From: Saccharopolyspora kobensis
Lineage (GTDB): Bacteria > Actinomycetota > Actinomycetes > Mycobacteriales > Pseudonocardiaceae
Assembly (NCBI RefSeq): GCF_900108315.1
Contig: NZ_FNVB01000002.1
Location: forward strand, 806,001-870,000
DNA: 64,000 nucleotides
Direction of reading: 5' to 3'
Part shown: piece by piece, positions 52,580 through 61,628 of the stretch
Numbering within the stretch: position 1 is the stretch's first letter
Layout of the letters: the number at the start of each line of letters is the position of its first letter
Position numbers and translations under genes: made by a program
The notes under the pieces: generated by a model
What the model was told of the DNA's origin: nothing
The model's input: only the letters and a program-made list of their open reading frames with translations
Database searches by the model: none

Positions 52580-53821
52580 ATGCCACAGCCCGAACCGGCC
52601 ATCAAGAATGAGAACAAGGGATACGTAGCGCTTCTCGGATGGAGCCTCAACGCGGTGGAGGCTCTCGACCGGTTCGATCGGCGGTATGTCGTCGTGGCAC
52701 CGGACTGGGCCGAGGAGTACTGCTCCGAACACGATATTCCTTACCTGCCGTGGAATTTCGAGCGGCTCAACGACCGCTCCATGGAGATCGCCGAGACGCT
52801 CAAGGAGGAAGGCGTCGATGTCGCGATCCCGCTGTTCGAGGAGACGGTGGAGTGGGCCGGGGCGATCAACTCCGTCCTGATGGACAACCCGCGCCTGTTC
52901 GGTCAGGCCATGCTGCTGCGGGACAAGGCGCTGATGAAGCGGCGCGCGCAGCTCGGCGGGATCCGCGTCGGGATCTTCGAGGAAGCGCACGACCGCGACG
53001 ACGTGATCCGCTTCCTCAAGCGCGTCAACCAGACGCTGCTCAAGCTCGACGGCGACCCGAACGACCCGATCCATCTCAAGGCGTTCGACAAGGCCGGGTG
53101 TCTCGGGCACCGCGTCATCCGCACTCCCGACGAGATCGACTCGATTCCGGACGAGGAGTTCCCGGTCCTCATGGAATCGCACCTCGACGGCTGGGAGTTC
53201 GCCGTCGAGGCGTGGATCCACAACGGGAAGATCAAGTTCCTCAACATCTCCGAGTACGTCACGCTCGGGTACTCGGTGTTCGTGCCGGCGACCCCGGAAC
53301 TGGAACGATACCGACCGCAGATCACGGCGCAGATCGAGAAGCTCATCAAGACCTTCGACATCGAGTTCGGGTTCGTGCACCCGGAGTACTTCGTCACCAG
53401 CGACGGTGAGATGTACTTCGGCGAGGTCGCCTACCGGCCGCCGGGTTTCAAGGTCTTCGAGCTGCTGGAGCGGGCATACGGGTTCAACGCCTATCAGGGG
53501 CTGGTGCTGGCCTTCGACCCGAAGACGACCGAGGAGGAGATCGACGCCTTCTTCCCGCGCGAGGTCGTGGACGCGTCCGGGGTCGCGGGCTGCTTCGGCG
53601 TCTACCCGCGCCGTCGGGTTGTCGCCGAGCTGCAGATCCCGGAGGAGACCGAGGACGACGACTACTATGAGTCGCACGATCTGTCGGCGCCGCTGGAGGA
53701 GACGGTTACCAAGAGGACTGCGTTCGGCAATCACTGGGGTCTGGTGTACTTCTTCGGTGATGACCCCTACCGGATGCGCGATCTGTTGAAGAAGCAGGAA
53801 GAGCTCGACTTCTACGTCTGA
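52580..53821 (+). CDS. ATP-grasp ligase-like protein
   Basis: A 413-residue stand-alone ATP-grasp protein. The N-terminal Rossmann-like part (GYVALLGWSLNAVEALDRFD, VDVAIPLFEETVEWAGAIN) precedes the nucleotide-binding fold (RDKALMKRRAQLGG, EFPVLMESHLDGWEFAVEAWIHNGKIKFLNI split, FGFVHPEYFVTSDGEMYFGEVAYRPPG with the metal-binding Glu residues). It resembles carboxylate-amine ligases and BL00235/CARNS-like proteins, not a named biosynthetic enzyme. The C-terminus is acidic (EETEDDDYYES). ATG 52580 has GGAGGAG 6 nt upstream. The papain-like gene starts 40 bp later on the same strand, so they form an operon. Confidence 0.85.
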   Translation: MPQPEPAIKNENKGYVALLGWSLNAVEALDRFDRRYVVVAPDWAEEYCSEHDIPYLPWNFERLNDRSMEIAETLKEEGVDVAIPLFEETVEWAGAINSVLMDNPRLFGQAMLLRDKALMKRRAQLGGIRVGIFEEAHDRDDVIRFLKRVNQTLLKLDGDPNDPIHLKAFDKAGCLGHRVIRTPDEIDSIPDEEFPVLMESHLDGWEFAVEAWIHNGKIKFLNISEYVTLGYSVFVPATPELERYRPQITAQIEKLIKTFDIEFGFVHPEYFVTSDGEMYFGEVAYRPPGFKVFELLERAYGFNAYQGLVLAFDPKTTEEEIDAFFPREVVDASGVAGCFGVYPRRRVVAELQIPEETEDDDYYESHDLSAPLEETVTKRTAFGNHWGLVYFFGDDPYRMRDLLKKQEELDFYV

Positions 53822-53861
53822 GGACGTTCGCGGACGCAGGAGACCTACCCGAGGGACACCT

Positions 53862-55907
53862 TTGGAACCGACCGCCGACGTCAGGGGCGAGGTCACGACG
53901 CTGGACAAGCGCGTGACCTCGCTCGACGCCGCCATTCGAGCCATGGCCGAGACCCGCGACTTCGGAAAGCACGCGAAGCTGCGGCGGGTCCTGGAAGCGT
54001 TGCGGCGGGTGCTGCTGCAGCCGGGCGGCGCCGCGGCGGTCCAGGCTCGAGCGCAGGCGTTGGAGGAAGCGGGCCTGTTCGCCGGGACCGACTGGGCCTC
54101 TCCGGAGATCCTCCTCCCGTCACTGGTCGGCCCTGGGCTGCGCAGCGGGGACGCGGACACCGTCGTGGTGGAGGCGACCAGCGAGCTGCGGATGCTCGCC
54201 GTCGCGCGCGGCGAGTTCGCGCACCCGACCTTCTCCGCTGAGGAGGCCCGTCAGTTCCTGTCCCAGGTCCTGGCGATGAACCTGGAGCTGCTGTTCACCC
54301 CGCCCAGCGAGGCGGAGCGGATCCGGCAGGGCCGGACCGCGCAGCTGATCCGGGACCTGTTCCGGCACCTCGCTGAGGAGATCGGCTACGACAGCGTGCT
54401 GGACAAGCTGGTCGAGGAGATCTGGCGGATCCTCCGCCAGCGCCCGATCCAGGTCGAGCAGGTGCAGTCGCTGATCACCCGGATCGCGATCTACCGCGGC
54501 GATCCGGACGTGGATCTGGGCGCGACGGGCGGGCAGGGGGTCGACCGGCTCATCACCAGCCTGTTCGGGCCGACCGAAGCGTGCCGGGATGACCCGGGCC
54601 TGGAGGTCTTCCGTGCCAGGCTGGAAGCCATGGACACCGGCGGCCTGCAGTACGAGGCCAGCGGGTTCGCCCGGGCGATGCACGACACCGGTCTGGTCTC
54701 GCCGTACCACGCCGAGCTCCTGCGGTTCGTGCAGCACGAGAGCGACTACCTCGTCGGCGAGGCACTCGGGTTGTCCGACACCGGCCGCAACTGCCTGCTG
54801 CGCTACCGCGACCTGGTGCACCGGCTGATCGAGGAAGCGGTGCACCCGCAGACCGCGCAATGCGTCTACGGGCTCGCGCTGCTGCTGGACCGCGGCATCC
54901 TCTACGAGCCGCCGGTGGTGCCCGCGCTGTGGCGCCAGCTGTCTCTGGCCCTCGCGCCGGTCGCGAGAGAGCGATTGACGGCGGTGTTCGGCGAGCAGCC
55001 GACGCCGAACGCGCGGCTGACCGCCGGGGTGCTGGCGATGCTGGGCCAGCCGCTCGGCGTCGGGCAGGGCGACAATCCGACCTGCCAGTCGGCCCGCGCG
55101 CTGTCGATGTGGGCCTACAACGACCCGGACTACCTGCTGCAGGTGGTGGTCTGGGCCGCCCGCGACGACGAGATCATCATGCATTTCGAGGGCCAGCCGG
55201 TCTCGTCGAAGGACAGCTCCTCCGGGGTCGCGAGCACGCTGCCGATGGACCTCGATCCCGTGTCGTTGCTGGTGGTGCCCCACCTGGACCGGATCTACGC
55301 CGAGATGGGCAGGCGTTGCGCCGACCGGTCCGGGGACCCGCACCGGTGGGTCAACCCCGAGTTCCACGGCTGGTGGGCGGCCCGCGGGTTCTGGATCAAC
55401 GTCGAGGTCGCGACCGGGAAGCTGGTCAACCTCGACGAGTTCCTGCGGCAGTTCCACGCGAGCTACCACCCGTCCTACAACGGTGGGCAGCCCGTGATCC
55501 ACCCGCAGCCGGCCGGCATCGCCGTCACCGACAGCGCGGCCCGCTACGTCGGCTGGCACGCGATCACGATCCTGCGGGTCGCGCCGGACCCGCAGGAGGT
55601 CATGCGGGTGTACTTCTTCAACCCGAACAACGACAGCGGCCAGGACTGGGGCGACGGCGTGGTGGTCTCCACCGCGGGCAACGGCGAGCGATTCGGTGAG
55701 GCCTCGCTGCCGTTCGACCAGTTCGCCTCGCGGCTCTACATCTTCCACGCCGACCCGCTCGAACGCGGTGAGCCGGGGAGCGTGCCTGCCGAGGACGTCG
55801 CGCGGATCATCGGATACATCGAGCGCAGCTGGGGCGCCGACCGCCTGCCGGCGGGGGAACTGCAGGCCACGAAGGATCCGCAGTCGGATCCGCGTGCTCC
55901 CCGGTGA
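53862..55907 (+). CDS. Large protein with a predicted papain-like cysteine peptidase domain
   Basis: A 681-residue protein I do not recognise as a family. The first 400 residues are helical, without membrane segments. The last third shows a possible papain-type triad: Cys408 in GDNPTCQSARALSMWA, His566 in GWHAITIL and Asn587 to Asp591 in FFNPNNDSGQDWG. The spacing (158 and 21 residues) and order Cys-His-Asn suit the papain superfamily or a transglutaminase relative. TTG 53862 with GAGGG 6 nt upstream starts it. It is co-transcribed with the ATP-grasp gene; peptide ligation and cleavage could form one system, but this is inference. Confidence 0.65.
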   Translation: MEPTADVRGEVTTLDKRVTSLDAAIRAMAETRDFGKHAKLRRVLEALRRVLLQPGGAAAVQARAQALEEAGLFAGTDWASPEILLPSLVGPGLRSGDADTVVVEATSELRMLAVARGEFAHPTFSAEEARQFLSQVLAMNLELLFTPPSEAERIRQGRTAQLIRDLFRHLAEEIGYDSVLDKLVEEIWRILRQRPIQVEQVQSLITRIAIYRGDPDVDLGATGGQGVDRLITSLFGPTEACRDDPGLEVFRARLEAMDTGGLQYEASGFARAMHDTGLVSPYHAELLRFVQHESDYLVGEALGLSDTGRNCLLRYRDLVHRLIEEAVHPQTAQCVYGLALLLDRGILYEPPVVPALWRQLSLALAPVARERLTAVFGEQPTPNARLTAGVLAMLGQPLGVGQGDNPTCQSARALSMWAYNDPDYLLQVVVWAARDDEIIMHFEGQPVSSKDSSSGVASTLPMDLDPVSLLVVPHLDRIYAEMGRRCADRSGDPHRWVNPEFHGWWAARGFWINVEVATGKLVNLDEFLRQFHASYHPSYNGGQPVIHPQPAGIAVTDSAARYVGWHAITILRVAPDPQEVMRVYFFNPNNDSGQDWGDGVVVSTAGNGERFGEASLPFDQFASRLYIFHADPLERGEPGSVPAEDVARIIGYIERSWGADRLPAGELQATKDPQSDPRAPR

Positions 55908-55943
55908 CGGCACGCCCCGCCACGATCTGTGATCGTGATCGCT

Positions 55944-56399
55944 TCAGCTTCCCCGGTGGGGGCTGTCCGGGGTCGCTGTCGTCGGTGCGAGCGCGGCGTG
56001 GAGCGAGTTGTGGCACTCGAGCAGGGCCTGGAGACCGGCCGCCTGGAGTGCGTCCTGGATGGCCAGGTTCGAGGTGACGACACGGAGGGTTGCGCCGCGG
56101 GCTTGGGCCAGCATGTGGGCGTGGGTCAGCAGCTGCAGGTCCGGAACGTTGAGCAGGTACATGGTGCTGAGGTCCACGACGACCAGCCGGGCCGTCGACG
56201 TCGGCTGCGGCCAGAGGATCGTCTCGAGCTTTTCCACCGTCTCGGCGTCGACGGTTCCGCTGACGGTGATGACGACCGTATCGGGCCGGGGGAAGGTCGC
56301 CTGAACACTCGGTCCAGCCGACGATTTCTCCCTGATGCTCTCGCGGAGCACCACACCCTGCTCGGTGTGGGTTTCGGGAGCCCGGTTCTCAGAAGTCAT
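55944..56399 (-). CDS. STAS-domain anti-sigma-factor-antagonist-like protein
   Basis: A 151-residue protein with an extended N-terminus and a STAS domain (residues 32-135: VVITVSGTVDAETVEKLETIL, LVVVDLSTMYLLNVPDLQLL). In classic SpoIIAA/RsbV proteins the second segment holds a phosphorylated serine (DSSG); here it is NVPD, so regulation by kinase/phosphatase on that residue seems lost. It is 430 bp downstream of a PP2C-type gene on the same strand, and inverted repeats at 56508 and 56654 lie upstream. Confidence 0.8.
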   Translation of the reverse strand: MTSENRAPETHTEQGVVLRESIREKSSAGPSVQATFPRPDTVVITVSGTVDAETVEKLETILWPQPTSTARLVVVDLSTMYLLNVPDLQLLTHAHMLAQARGATLRVVTSNLAIQDALQAAGLQALLECHNSLHAALAPTTATPDSPHRGS

Positions 56400-56507
56400 T
56401 CAGTCGCCCTTCCGTGCGCAGGCGAGCCGCCTCGTGGCTCGTTCCAGTCGTCGCTGCACCTCCGCGCACGTTGATCGTGCGCAGCGCAGCGTCATGGGAT
56501 CTTATAG

Positions 56508-56531
56508 TTTGATTGCCGCAGGACAAGCAAG
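56508..56531. promoter_or_regulatory. MarR-type inverted repeat A upstream of STAS gene
   Basis: TTTGATTGCC-GCAG-GACAAGCAAG; arms pair at 7 of 10 positions with a 4-bp spacer. It is 109 bp upstream of the STAS gene start and shares its layout with the repeats at 56654, 58710 and 59819. Confidence 0.4.
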
Positions 56532-56653
56532 TGGCGTTGCACCCGCTCGCCGCCTCGCAGCGGCTGACCGACCGCGAGTCCGGACTACGGCATACGAGTG
56601 ACGCTTGACCAGGGTCGGAAACCACCGCCGTGCGCGAACGGGATCACCCGCGT

Positions 56654-56677
56654 ATTTGTTGCCAGATGGCAACTAAA
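56654..56677. promoter_or_regulatory. MarR-type inverted repeat B
   Basis: ATTTGTTGCC-AGAT-GGCAACTAAA; arms pair at 8 of 10 positions. The TTGCC/GGCAA core is typical of MarR-family sites in actinobacteria. It lies in the 429-bp gap between the PP2C stop and the STAS start, which has no gene. Confidence 0.45.
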
Positions 56678-56828
56678 CCTTCTGCAACCGCAGTACGATG
56701 CCCCGGGCAACGCGGAAGCGCCGCAGTGGGGTCGAGGCCGGCCGACGTCTGCAGCAAGACGTGGTTCGATGCGGCGCACGTGACGCGGGAGCGCGATCCG
56801 GAGACCGTTTTCGCGCGACAGGCGCGGA

Positions 56829-58031
56829 TCAGAGCAGGATCCAGCTCCGTTCCCGCGCTGCGGGGCTCTCACCGTGGTGTGGCCCGAGCCAGTCGACGCA
56901 CACCGCCACGGCGTCGTCATCCAGGTCGCTGTCCTGGAGGAAAGCGCGGAGGTCGCTGAGCAGCGATCGCACGGCTTCGGCGGGGTCCAGGTGCCGGCTG
57001 CTGTACAGCGCTCGCCGTAAGGCAGTGGTGCTGTAGTCGCGGTCCGCGAGCACGGCGTCGTAGATGCCGTCGGTGAGGATGACCAGCCGGTCTCCTGGTT
57101 CGAGCTGGAAGTCCTGCACATCGTATTCGGTGCCGTCGAGCATCCCGAGCGGGAGCTGGGCGTCCAGGTCGATCCGCTCGACGCCGTCGTCGCGGACGCG
57201 CCACATCCGGGGCGAGCCCGCGTCGATGGCGCGGACTGCACCGGTGACCAGGTCGATCTGCATCAGGAGCGTGGAGACGTGCTGGGATCCCGCATGATGC
57301 GACCAGATGGCTTGATCGGCGAGGGCCGCCTGGGTGGCGAGGTTGGCTCCGCTGCGACGGGCGTTGCGCAGCGCTGTGATCGCCAAGGTGGTCAGCATGG
57401 CGGCGGAGGTGCTTTCCCCCATGCCGTTGGTGACCGCGACGGTCAGCGAATCGACGTCCTCGGCCCAGTCGAAGTTGTCACCGCGGATGGCATAAGCGGG
57501 TTCGAGCTGACCGGCGAGCCGGTAGGAAGCGCACTCCACCGACCGCACTGGCAACAGCTGCCATTGCATCTCAGCGGCGAGCGTCAGTCGTTGAGGCCGC
57601 CGCGCGCGCCGATACCGGTCGGTGGCCACTTCCGCGAGCGTGATGGCGTGCGCGGTGAGCGCGGCCGCCTCCGCCAGTTCCTCACGAGTCGCTTCGTCGG
57701 GCGCATCGGGCAGCCGCAGCCAGAGGACGCCCAGCCGGTCGCCCCGCACGGTCAGCGGCAGATGCAGCGCCACTTCGTGATCGAGCGGCTGCTGGACGTG
57801 CACCTGGTCGCAGAAGACACGCCCTTCCACTGTCGCCACCAAAGGGATGCCGGGGCCCTCGGGTTCGAGCACCGGTTCCAGAACCGCGAGCCTGAGATCG
57901 ACCAGGTAGATCTCCAACCCGGCTACGCCGAAATGGTGCGCCAGCACGGCCTCGAGCACGCCCGGCAATTCGTGGGCGGGAGCGTTGCGCAGGGCTCGGT
58001 CAATGCACTCCAGACGTGTGGGGACGGTCAC
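56829..58031 (-). CDS. GAF plus PP2C (SpoIIE/RsbU-type) protein phosphatase-like
   Basis: A 400-residue protein. Residues about 10-140 are a GAF-like sensor domain. A linker helix (RPQRLTLAAEMQWQLLPV) leads to the PPM/SpoIIE phosphatase domain with GDNFDWAEDVDSLTVAVTNGMGES, LDAQLPLGMLDG, LVILTDGIYDA and DDDAVAVCVDW. The usual GDVMGHG metal-site aspartate is Asn here (TNGMG), a variant I recall as common in actinobacterial members, so activity is plausible but unproven. It probably controls a partner-switching sigma pathway with the nearby STAS protein. Confidence 0.85.
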   Translation of the reverse strand: MTVPTRLECIDRALRNAPAHELPGVLEAVLAHHFGVAGLEIYLVDLRLAVLEPVLEPEGPGIPLVATVEGRVFCDQVHVQQPLDHEVALHLPLTVRGDRLGVLWLRLPDAPDEATREELAEAAALTAHAITLAEVATDRYRRARRPQRLTLAAEMQWQLLPVRSVECASYRLAGQLEPAYAIRGDNFDWAEDVDSLTVAVTNGMGESTSAAMLTTLAITALRNARRSGANLATQAALADQAIWSHHAGSQHVSTLLMQIDLVTGAVRAIDAGSPRMWRVRDDGVERIDLDAQLPLGMLDGTEYDVQDFQLEPGDRLVILTDGIYDAVLADRDYSTTALRRALYSSRHLDPAEAVRSLLSDLRAFLQDSDLDDDAVAVCVDWLGPHHGESPAARERSWILL

Positions 58032-58151
58032 CGCTTCTCCGGCTTCACCTGGGCCCGCTCAACTGCGGGCGATCTTGAATGCTGACATGACAGAATGCGT
58101 CCGGGAGCCCGACGAAGAACCGCGAAGCACCCGGCTAGGAGGACTGTTCTG

Positions 58152-58619
58152 GTGCGCGAACCCGATTCTGTTTCCTCCGAAGCCCTGGACGACTTCGAAG
58201 CCGGCGTTGAGCTGCTCATGGTCGTCTGGGCGCGCAGCGCCGAACGCATCAAGCCCAAGGTCTCGGCGCCGCAGCTGCGGGCACTCGTCGTCGTGGACAG
58301 GCACGGTGGCATCAACCTCATGAGCCTCGCCGACGAGCTGGGTTCGATCCCCTCGGTGACGAGCAGGCTGTGCGATCGGCTCCAGGCCGCCGGGCTCCTC
58401 GACCGGGTCGCCAGCCCTGGTGACCGCCGCGAGGTCATGCTCCAGCTGTCCAAGGACGGCCGCCGCCTCCTCCGCCAGTTCCGCCGGGAACGCCAGGCCG
58501 ATCTCAAGCAAGTGCTGGATGCCATGAGCCCGCGCAGCCGCAATGCCCTGCTCACCGGCATGAGCTCCTTCTACGCCGCCGCGACCGAACTCGGCCTGCC
58601 CGAAGACATGCTCGCCTGA
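58152..58619 (+). CDS. MarR-family transcriptional regulator
   Basis: A 155-residue MarR protein. The winged helix is VSAPQLRALVVVDRHGGINLM, the recognition region ADELGSIPSVTSRLCDRLQAAGLLDRV, and the wing SPGDRREVMLQLSKDGRRLL. GTG 58152 has AGGAGG 9 nt upstream. It is divergent from the PP2C gene and is the nearest candidate to bind the four inverted repeats between 56508 and 59842. Confidence 0.85.
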   Translation: MREPDSVSSEALDDFEAGVELLMVVWARSAERIKPKVSAPQLRALVVVDRHGGINLMSLADELGSIPSVTSRLCDRLQAAGLLDRVASPGDRREVMLQLSKDGRRLLRQFRRERQADLKQVLDAMSPRSRNALLTGMSSFYAAATELGLPEDMLA

Positions 58620-59354
58620 CCTCCTGCCCAACACTGCTCGCGCCGTACCGGGCCGGTCACTCCTGCCCGCCGGAGCGACACGGCTGCGACCATGTCCTCG
58701 CCCTTCCGATTTATTTGTCGGAGGACAAGTAAAATACCGGCACTGCGCAGAGCGTCCGCAACCGGGCCCGAGCGAGCCCGCGGAGACGCGCCCAGGATTC
58801 TCACCCGGCGGCGTGGCCCCACCTGATCTAGGCTGGGACCTGCCGCACTCCCCCGCGGCAGAAGTCGGGACGTTCTCGGGTCCGGCCGCCATGCCCGGGC
58901 CCGGGTCGCTCGACGAGTTCCCGCCGGGTGGAGGTGGGCGGAGCCCCCAACGACCGCCGCTCACCTCCACTCCCTCAGAAGGCCTTCGCACCTCCGGCCA
59001 GGGCCTCCACCGCGACGTGAACGATCTCGGCCTGCAGAAGAGCCCGCCGCCTGCACAGTGGCGGTGGGTGACGGGTGTGCGCAGCCGTCGCTCGGACTGC
59101 TGCCCTGCGCGAGGAATCCGGATGTGCGGGCGGTGGCCCGACAAGGAACTGATGAGCAGAGCCGAGAAGACGTCAGTACCGAATCGGGCTGGGAGACGAC
59201 GTCAGCCCAGGCCGGCGAGGCTGCGTTGATGGACGAGGGCCCCGAGATCGAGCACGGCGCACCACCATCGCCGCGGCAGTGGTACGGAAGATCGGCGCTG
59301 TCGCGACCCGGAGGTGGTCTTCGGTAGCGTGGCGGGAAGAACAGGAAGGCGGTG
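58620..59354. other. 730-bp stretch with no confident gene
   Basis: Frames here are Arg/Pro/Gly-rich without family likeness. The only strong signal is inverted repeat C at 58710-58733, 90 bp after the MarR stop in an AT-rich patch that looks like a promoter. Confidence 0.45.
58710..58733. promoter_or_regulatory. MarR-type inverted repeat C
   Basis: TTTATTTGTC-GGAG-GACAAGTAAA; the 10-bp arms pair at 9 of 10 positions. It is the best-formed of the four related repeats, in an AT-rich patch downstream of the MarR gene. No gene clearly starts next to it. Confidence 0.5.
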
Positions 59355-59567
59355 ATGCAAGTGAGCGACCCGGCTCCGAGTCAGATGACCGTGGACCATC
59401 TTGCCGAGATCGTGCAGCAGTTGCGTGACAGCGGATCCGGCGATATCCCGGTGGCCGTCAACGTTGGCGACCGCCTCGTCTTGCCCGTGCTGCACAGTGC
59501 GGTGCGGTCTCACGAGGGCCACGCCTACCTTGAACTCCGCGCGCCCGATCTCCCACGCAAGGGCTAG
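59355..59567 (+). CDS. Small protein of unknown function (70 aa)
   Basis: A short, acidic protein with regular composition: a predicted helix (MTVDHLAEIVQQLRDSG) and then strand-like segments (IPVAVNVGDRLVLPVLHSAV, AYLELRAP). AGGAAGG ends 5 nt before ATG 59355. This helix plus GD-containing strands pattern is seen in short actinobacterial hypothetical proteins; no function can be given. Confidence 0.55.
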   Translation: MQVSDPAPSQMTVDHLAEIVQQLRDSGSGDIPVAVNVGDRLVLPVLHSAVRSHEGHAYLELRAPDLPRKG

Positions 59568-59985
59568 CCCCACTCGGCGGGACCCCAGGCACGACCCCTG
59601 AGCGTCACACGTTCGGCGGTAGGCGAGAACGATCGAACCAGTACGGTCGGAACTCCGCTGCGCGCACAGGTGCGGGGCGCTGGTGCCCCGGATCAGCCCA
59701 CCACGATCCGGGGCACCGTCCATCTCCGGACGTGTGCGGCAGCGCTGTCCCTCCAGAGAGGCGCACCACAATGGCCACTGCACCACCGCAGTCGGGCCCG
59801 GACATGCCGTGATCGACATTTGCTTGCCCTATGGCAACCTATTGGTTTCGTTCATCCAAGAAGGTGTTTCCACTACCTCAACGGCTCGCCGGTTCATGAG
59901 GTGAGCGTAGAGTCGCGCTGCCAAGGACCCTCTGGCGAGCGCGGCGCCCCAGAGCTTTGGGATGCCGTTCACGTCCAAGGCGTCT
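59568..59985. other. 418-bp gene-free stretch
   Basis: No convincing gene. It holds inverted repeat D at 59819-59842 and the 3' flank of the small minus-strand gene that ends at 59986. Confidence 0.45.
59819..59842. promoter_or_regulatory. MarR-type inverted repeat D
   Basis: TTTGCTTGCC-CTAT-GGCAACCTAT; arms pair at 7 of 10 positions, same 4-bp spacer and core as repeats A to C. It is not directly upstream of any recognised gene. Confidence 0.35.
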
Positions 59986-60339
59986 CTACGGGTCGATCAC
60001 GCCCAGCAGGCCAGGCAGGCGTATCTCCTTCCCCGAAATGCTCGCCAAGGACCGCCACGCCTTGATGAGCTCCCGGGTAGTGCCTTCGGTATCGCCGCGG
60101 TCGGCACAGTCGAGTCCGGTCCGGACCTGCTCCACCACGTCGAGATGCTCGGCCAGCAGGAGTGGAGCAACCTCGTCCAGTTCCGCGCGGGCGTGATCGA
60201 GATCGCCCACCGCCACCTGATCCGGGTCGATATAGGTATCCGGATCCGCAGTGGTGACGCACGACGCCAGAACTCCCTGGACCCCCAATTGCAGACGCCA
60301 AGCCGCCTGTGCCACAGGGTCGGTACGTTCACCGTCCAT
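59986..60339 (-). CDS. Hypothetical helical protein (117 aa)
   Basis: A 117-residue protein with good coding character: MDGERTDPVAQAAWRLQLG, then DLDHARAELDEVAPLLLAEHLDVVEQV and a final helix ending IRLPGLLGVIDP. It is predicted all-helical, soluble and acidic. ATG 60339 is the start. I do not recognise the family. It is not in an operon, but lies beside the ALF-repeat genes, so an immunity or accessory role is conceivable and unsupported. Confidence 0.55.
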   Translation of the reverse strand: MDGERTDPVAQAAWRLQLGVQGVLASCVTTADPDTYIDPDQVAVGDLDHARAELDEVAPLLLAEHLDVVEQVRTGLDCADRGDTEGTTRELIKAWRSLASISGKEIRLPGLLGVIDP

Positions 60340-60550
60340 GCACGAACATTAGCGGAACATGGGAATGAAGTCCTTAGCTCTGCCGGAGTTCCGTACTAGT
60401 TCAGGGAGCACGAGCGGCCCACTTCGACGAGCGCCTACGCGAAGTCGTCATCAGGGCGAACGGCTGACGCGGCGGTCGGCCGCCGGCCTGTTGCCCGACC
60501 GCCAAAATTCGTGCACCTGTGTGACCGGTGCGGTCAGACGCCCGGGGCAC

Positions 60551-61399
60551 TCAAGTCGAGCCGCCAGTCGTTGGACTGCAGCCAGGTGCCCTTCGGGTAT
60601 TCGAAAGAGACCTCTGGTCTCGCTGCATGTAGTCGTCGAAGCCCGGGCTTGATGCCTCGTTCAGGCATCGTTGCTCCGCGGGACTGCCTTCCATGTAGGT
60701 GTACTTGCAGATCAGGCCGTTCTGGTAGGTCTGCTTGATCTGCGCGTCGGTGAGCTGCGGACGGTTGTTGCGCAGCTGTTCGGCTTCCTTGCGGAAGGCT
60801 TCCAACGAGATGTCGATGGCTTCCAAGGCTTCCTGAGCAGCCGCCTCCGCATCCTTTCCCGCCTGGTACGCCCAGGCACGCGCCTGGTTGGCCGCGTAGT
60901 AGGCGGATGCGGCGAAGTCGCGCGCGTCCAGAGCTGATCGTCGAGCGCTTACCGCATATGACGCTGCGCGGTTTGCGCTGTGCTGCGCGGAATCAGCTGC
61001 CGCCAGCGCCGATTGGGCGGCTTTGGCTGCGCGGTCGGCGGAGGCCTTCGCGTCGTTGGCCGCGCGTTGAGCCTGGGCGGCGAAACCTGCTGCCTGCTCA
61101 GCTGATGCGCTGGCCTGCCGGGCGTACCCAGCGGCCTCCTCGGCCGCGTTGCGGGCCGTTGCCGCGGCTTCCGCTGCCTTGAACGCGTACTCCTGGGCCT
61201 GGGCAGCCGCCTCCATCCCCCGTCGCACGAGGCGTTCCATTTCCGCCGCGTGCACAGCAGCCTTGTGGTCCTCTTCAGCTGCGGTGTACTGGCCGTATTC
61301 GAGGAACATCTGCACTGCTGCCGGCGTGAATGGCAGCACGAGGACGCCCGGGATCCGACGACCGAGCCGATCGCAGGCCTGGCCGACCTGGTCGCCCAC
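60551..61399 (-). pseudogene. Fragment of an ALF-repeat/Ala-rich polymorphic-toxin-type gene
   Basis: The 282-codon frame begins mid-domain (PFTPAAVQMFLEYGQYTAAEED) and continues as a long Ala-rich coiled coil (AAAQAQEYAFKAAEAAATARN, AAGYARQASASAEQAAGFAAQ). It ends with a short domain (LTDAQIKQTYQNGLICKYTYMEGSPAEQRCLNE). There is no signal peptide, no usual start and no ALF repeats before it. This matches the middle and late parts of the same family as the intact-looking gene at 61629 on the other strand, so it is a 5'-truncated copy, perhaps a displaced C-terminal cassette. Confidence 0.6.
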
Positions 61400-61543
61400 T
61401 TCGGTCGGTACTACGTCGAGGCGATGTCCAGCCTGCTGCCTGCGAGCCCTCTCCCGGCGACGACGTCGTCACCGAAGACCGCCCGTTTGTAACGTATCGA
61501 TCACTTGTTACACAAAGTGCCAAGAGCCACAAACGGTGCACTT

Positions 61544-61558
61544 TACCCGAATCGGGTA
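61544..61558. promoter_or_regulatory. Short palindrome upstream of the ALF-repeat gene
   Basis: TACCCGA-A-TCGGGTA: perfect 7-bp arms around one base. It is 71 bp before the gene start at 61629, within the region between two divergent ALF-family sequences. A candidate repressor site. Confidence 0.4.
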
Positions 61559-61628
61559 TTCCACCCAGCTATGTTGATCGACGGTCATTTCTTCGTGTTG
61601 ATCTTTCTGGGGTGAGGGAGTCGTTGAC

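Noticed and set aside
52232..54160. Minus-strand open frame of 642 codons
   Set aside because: Antisense to the ATP-grasp gene, which has a good ribosome-binding site and family motifs.
54120..55913. Minus-strand open frame of 597 codons
   Set aside because: Antisense shadow of the papain-like gene; composition is Arg/Val/Asp-biased and no motif is present.
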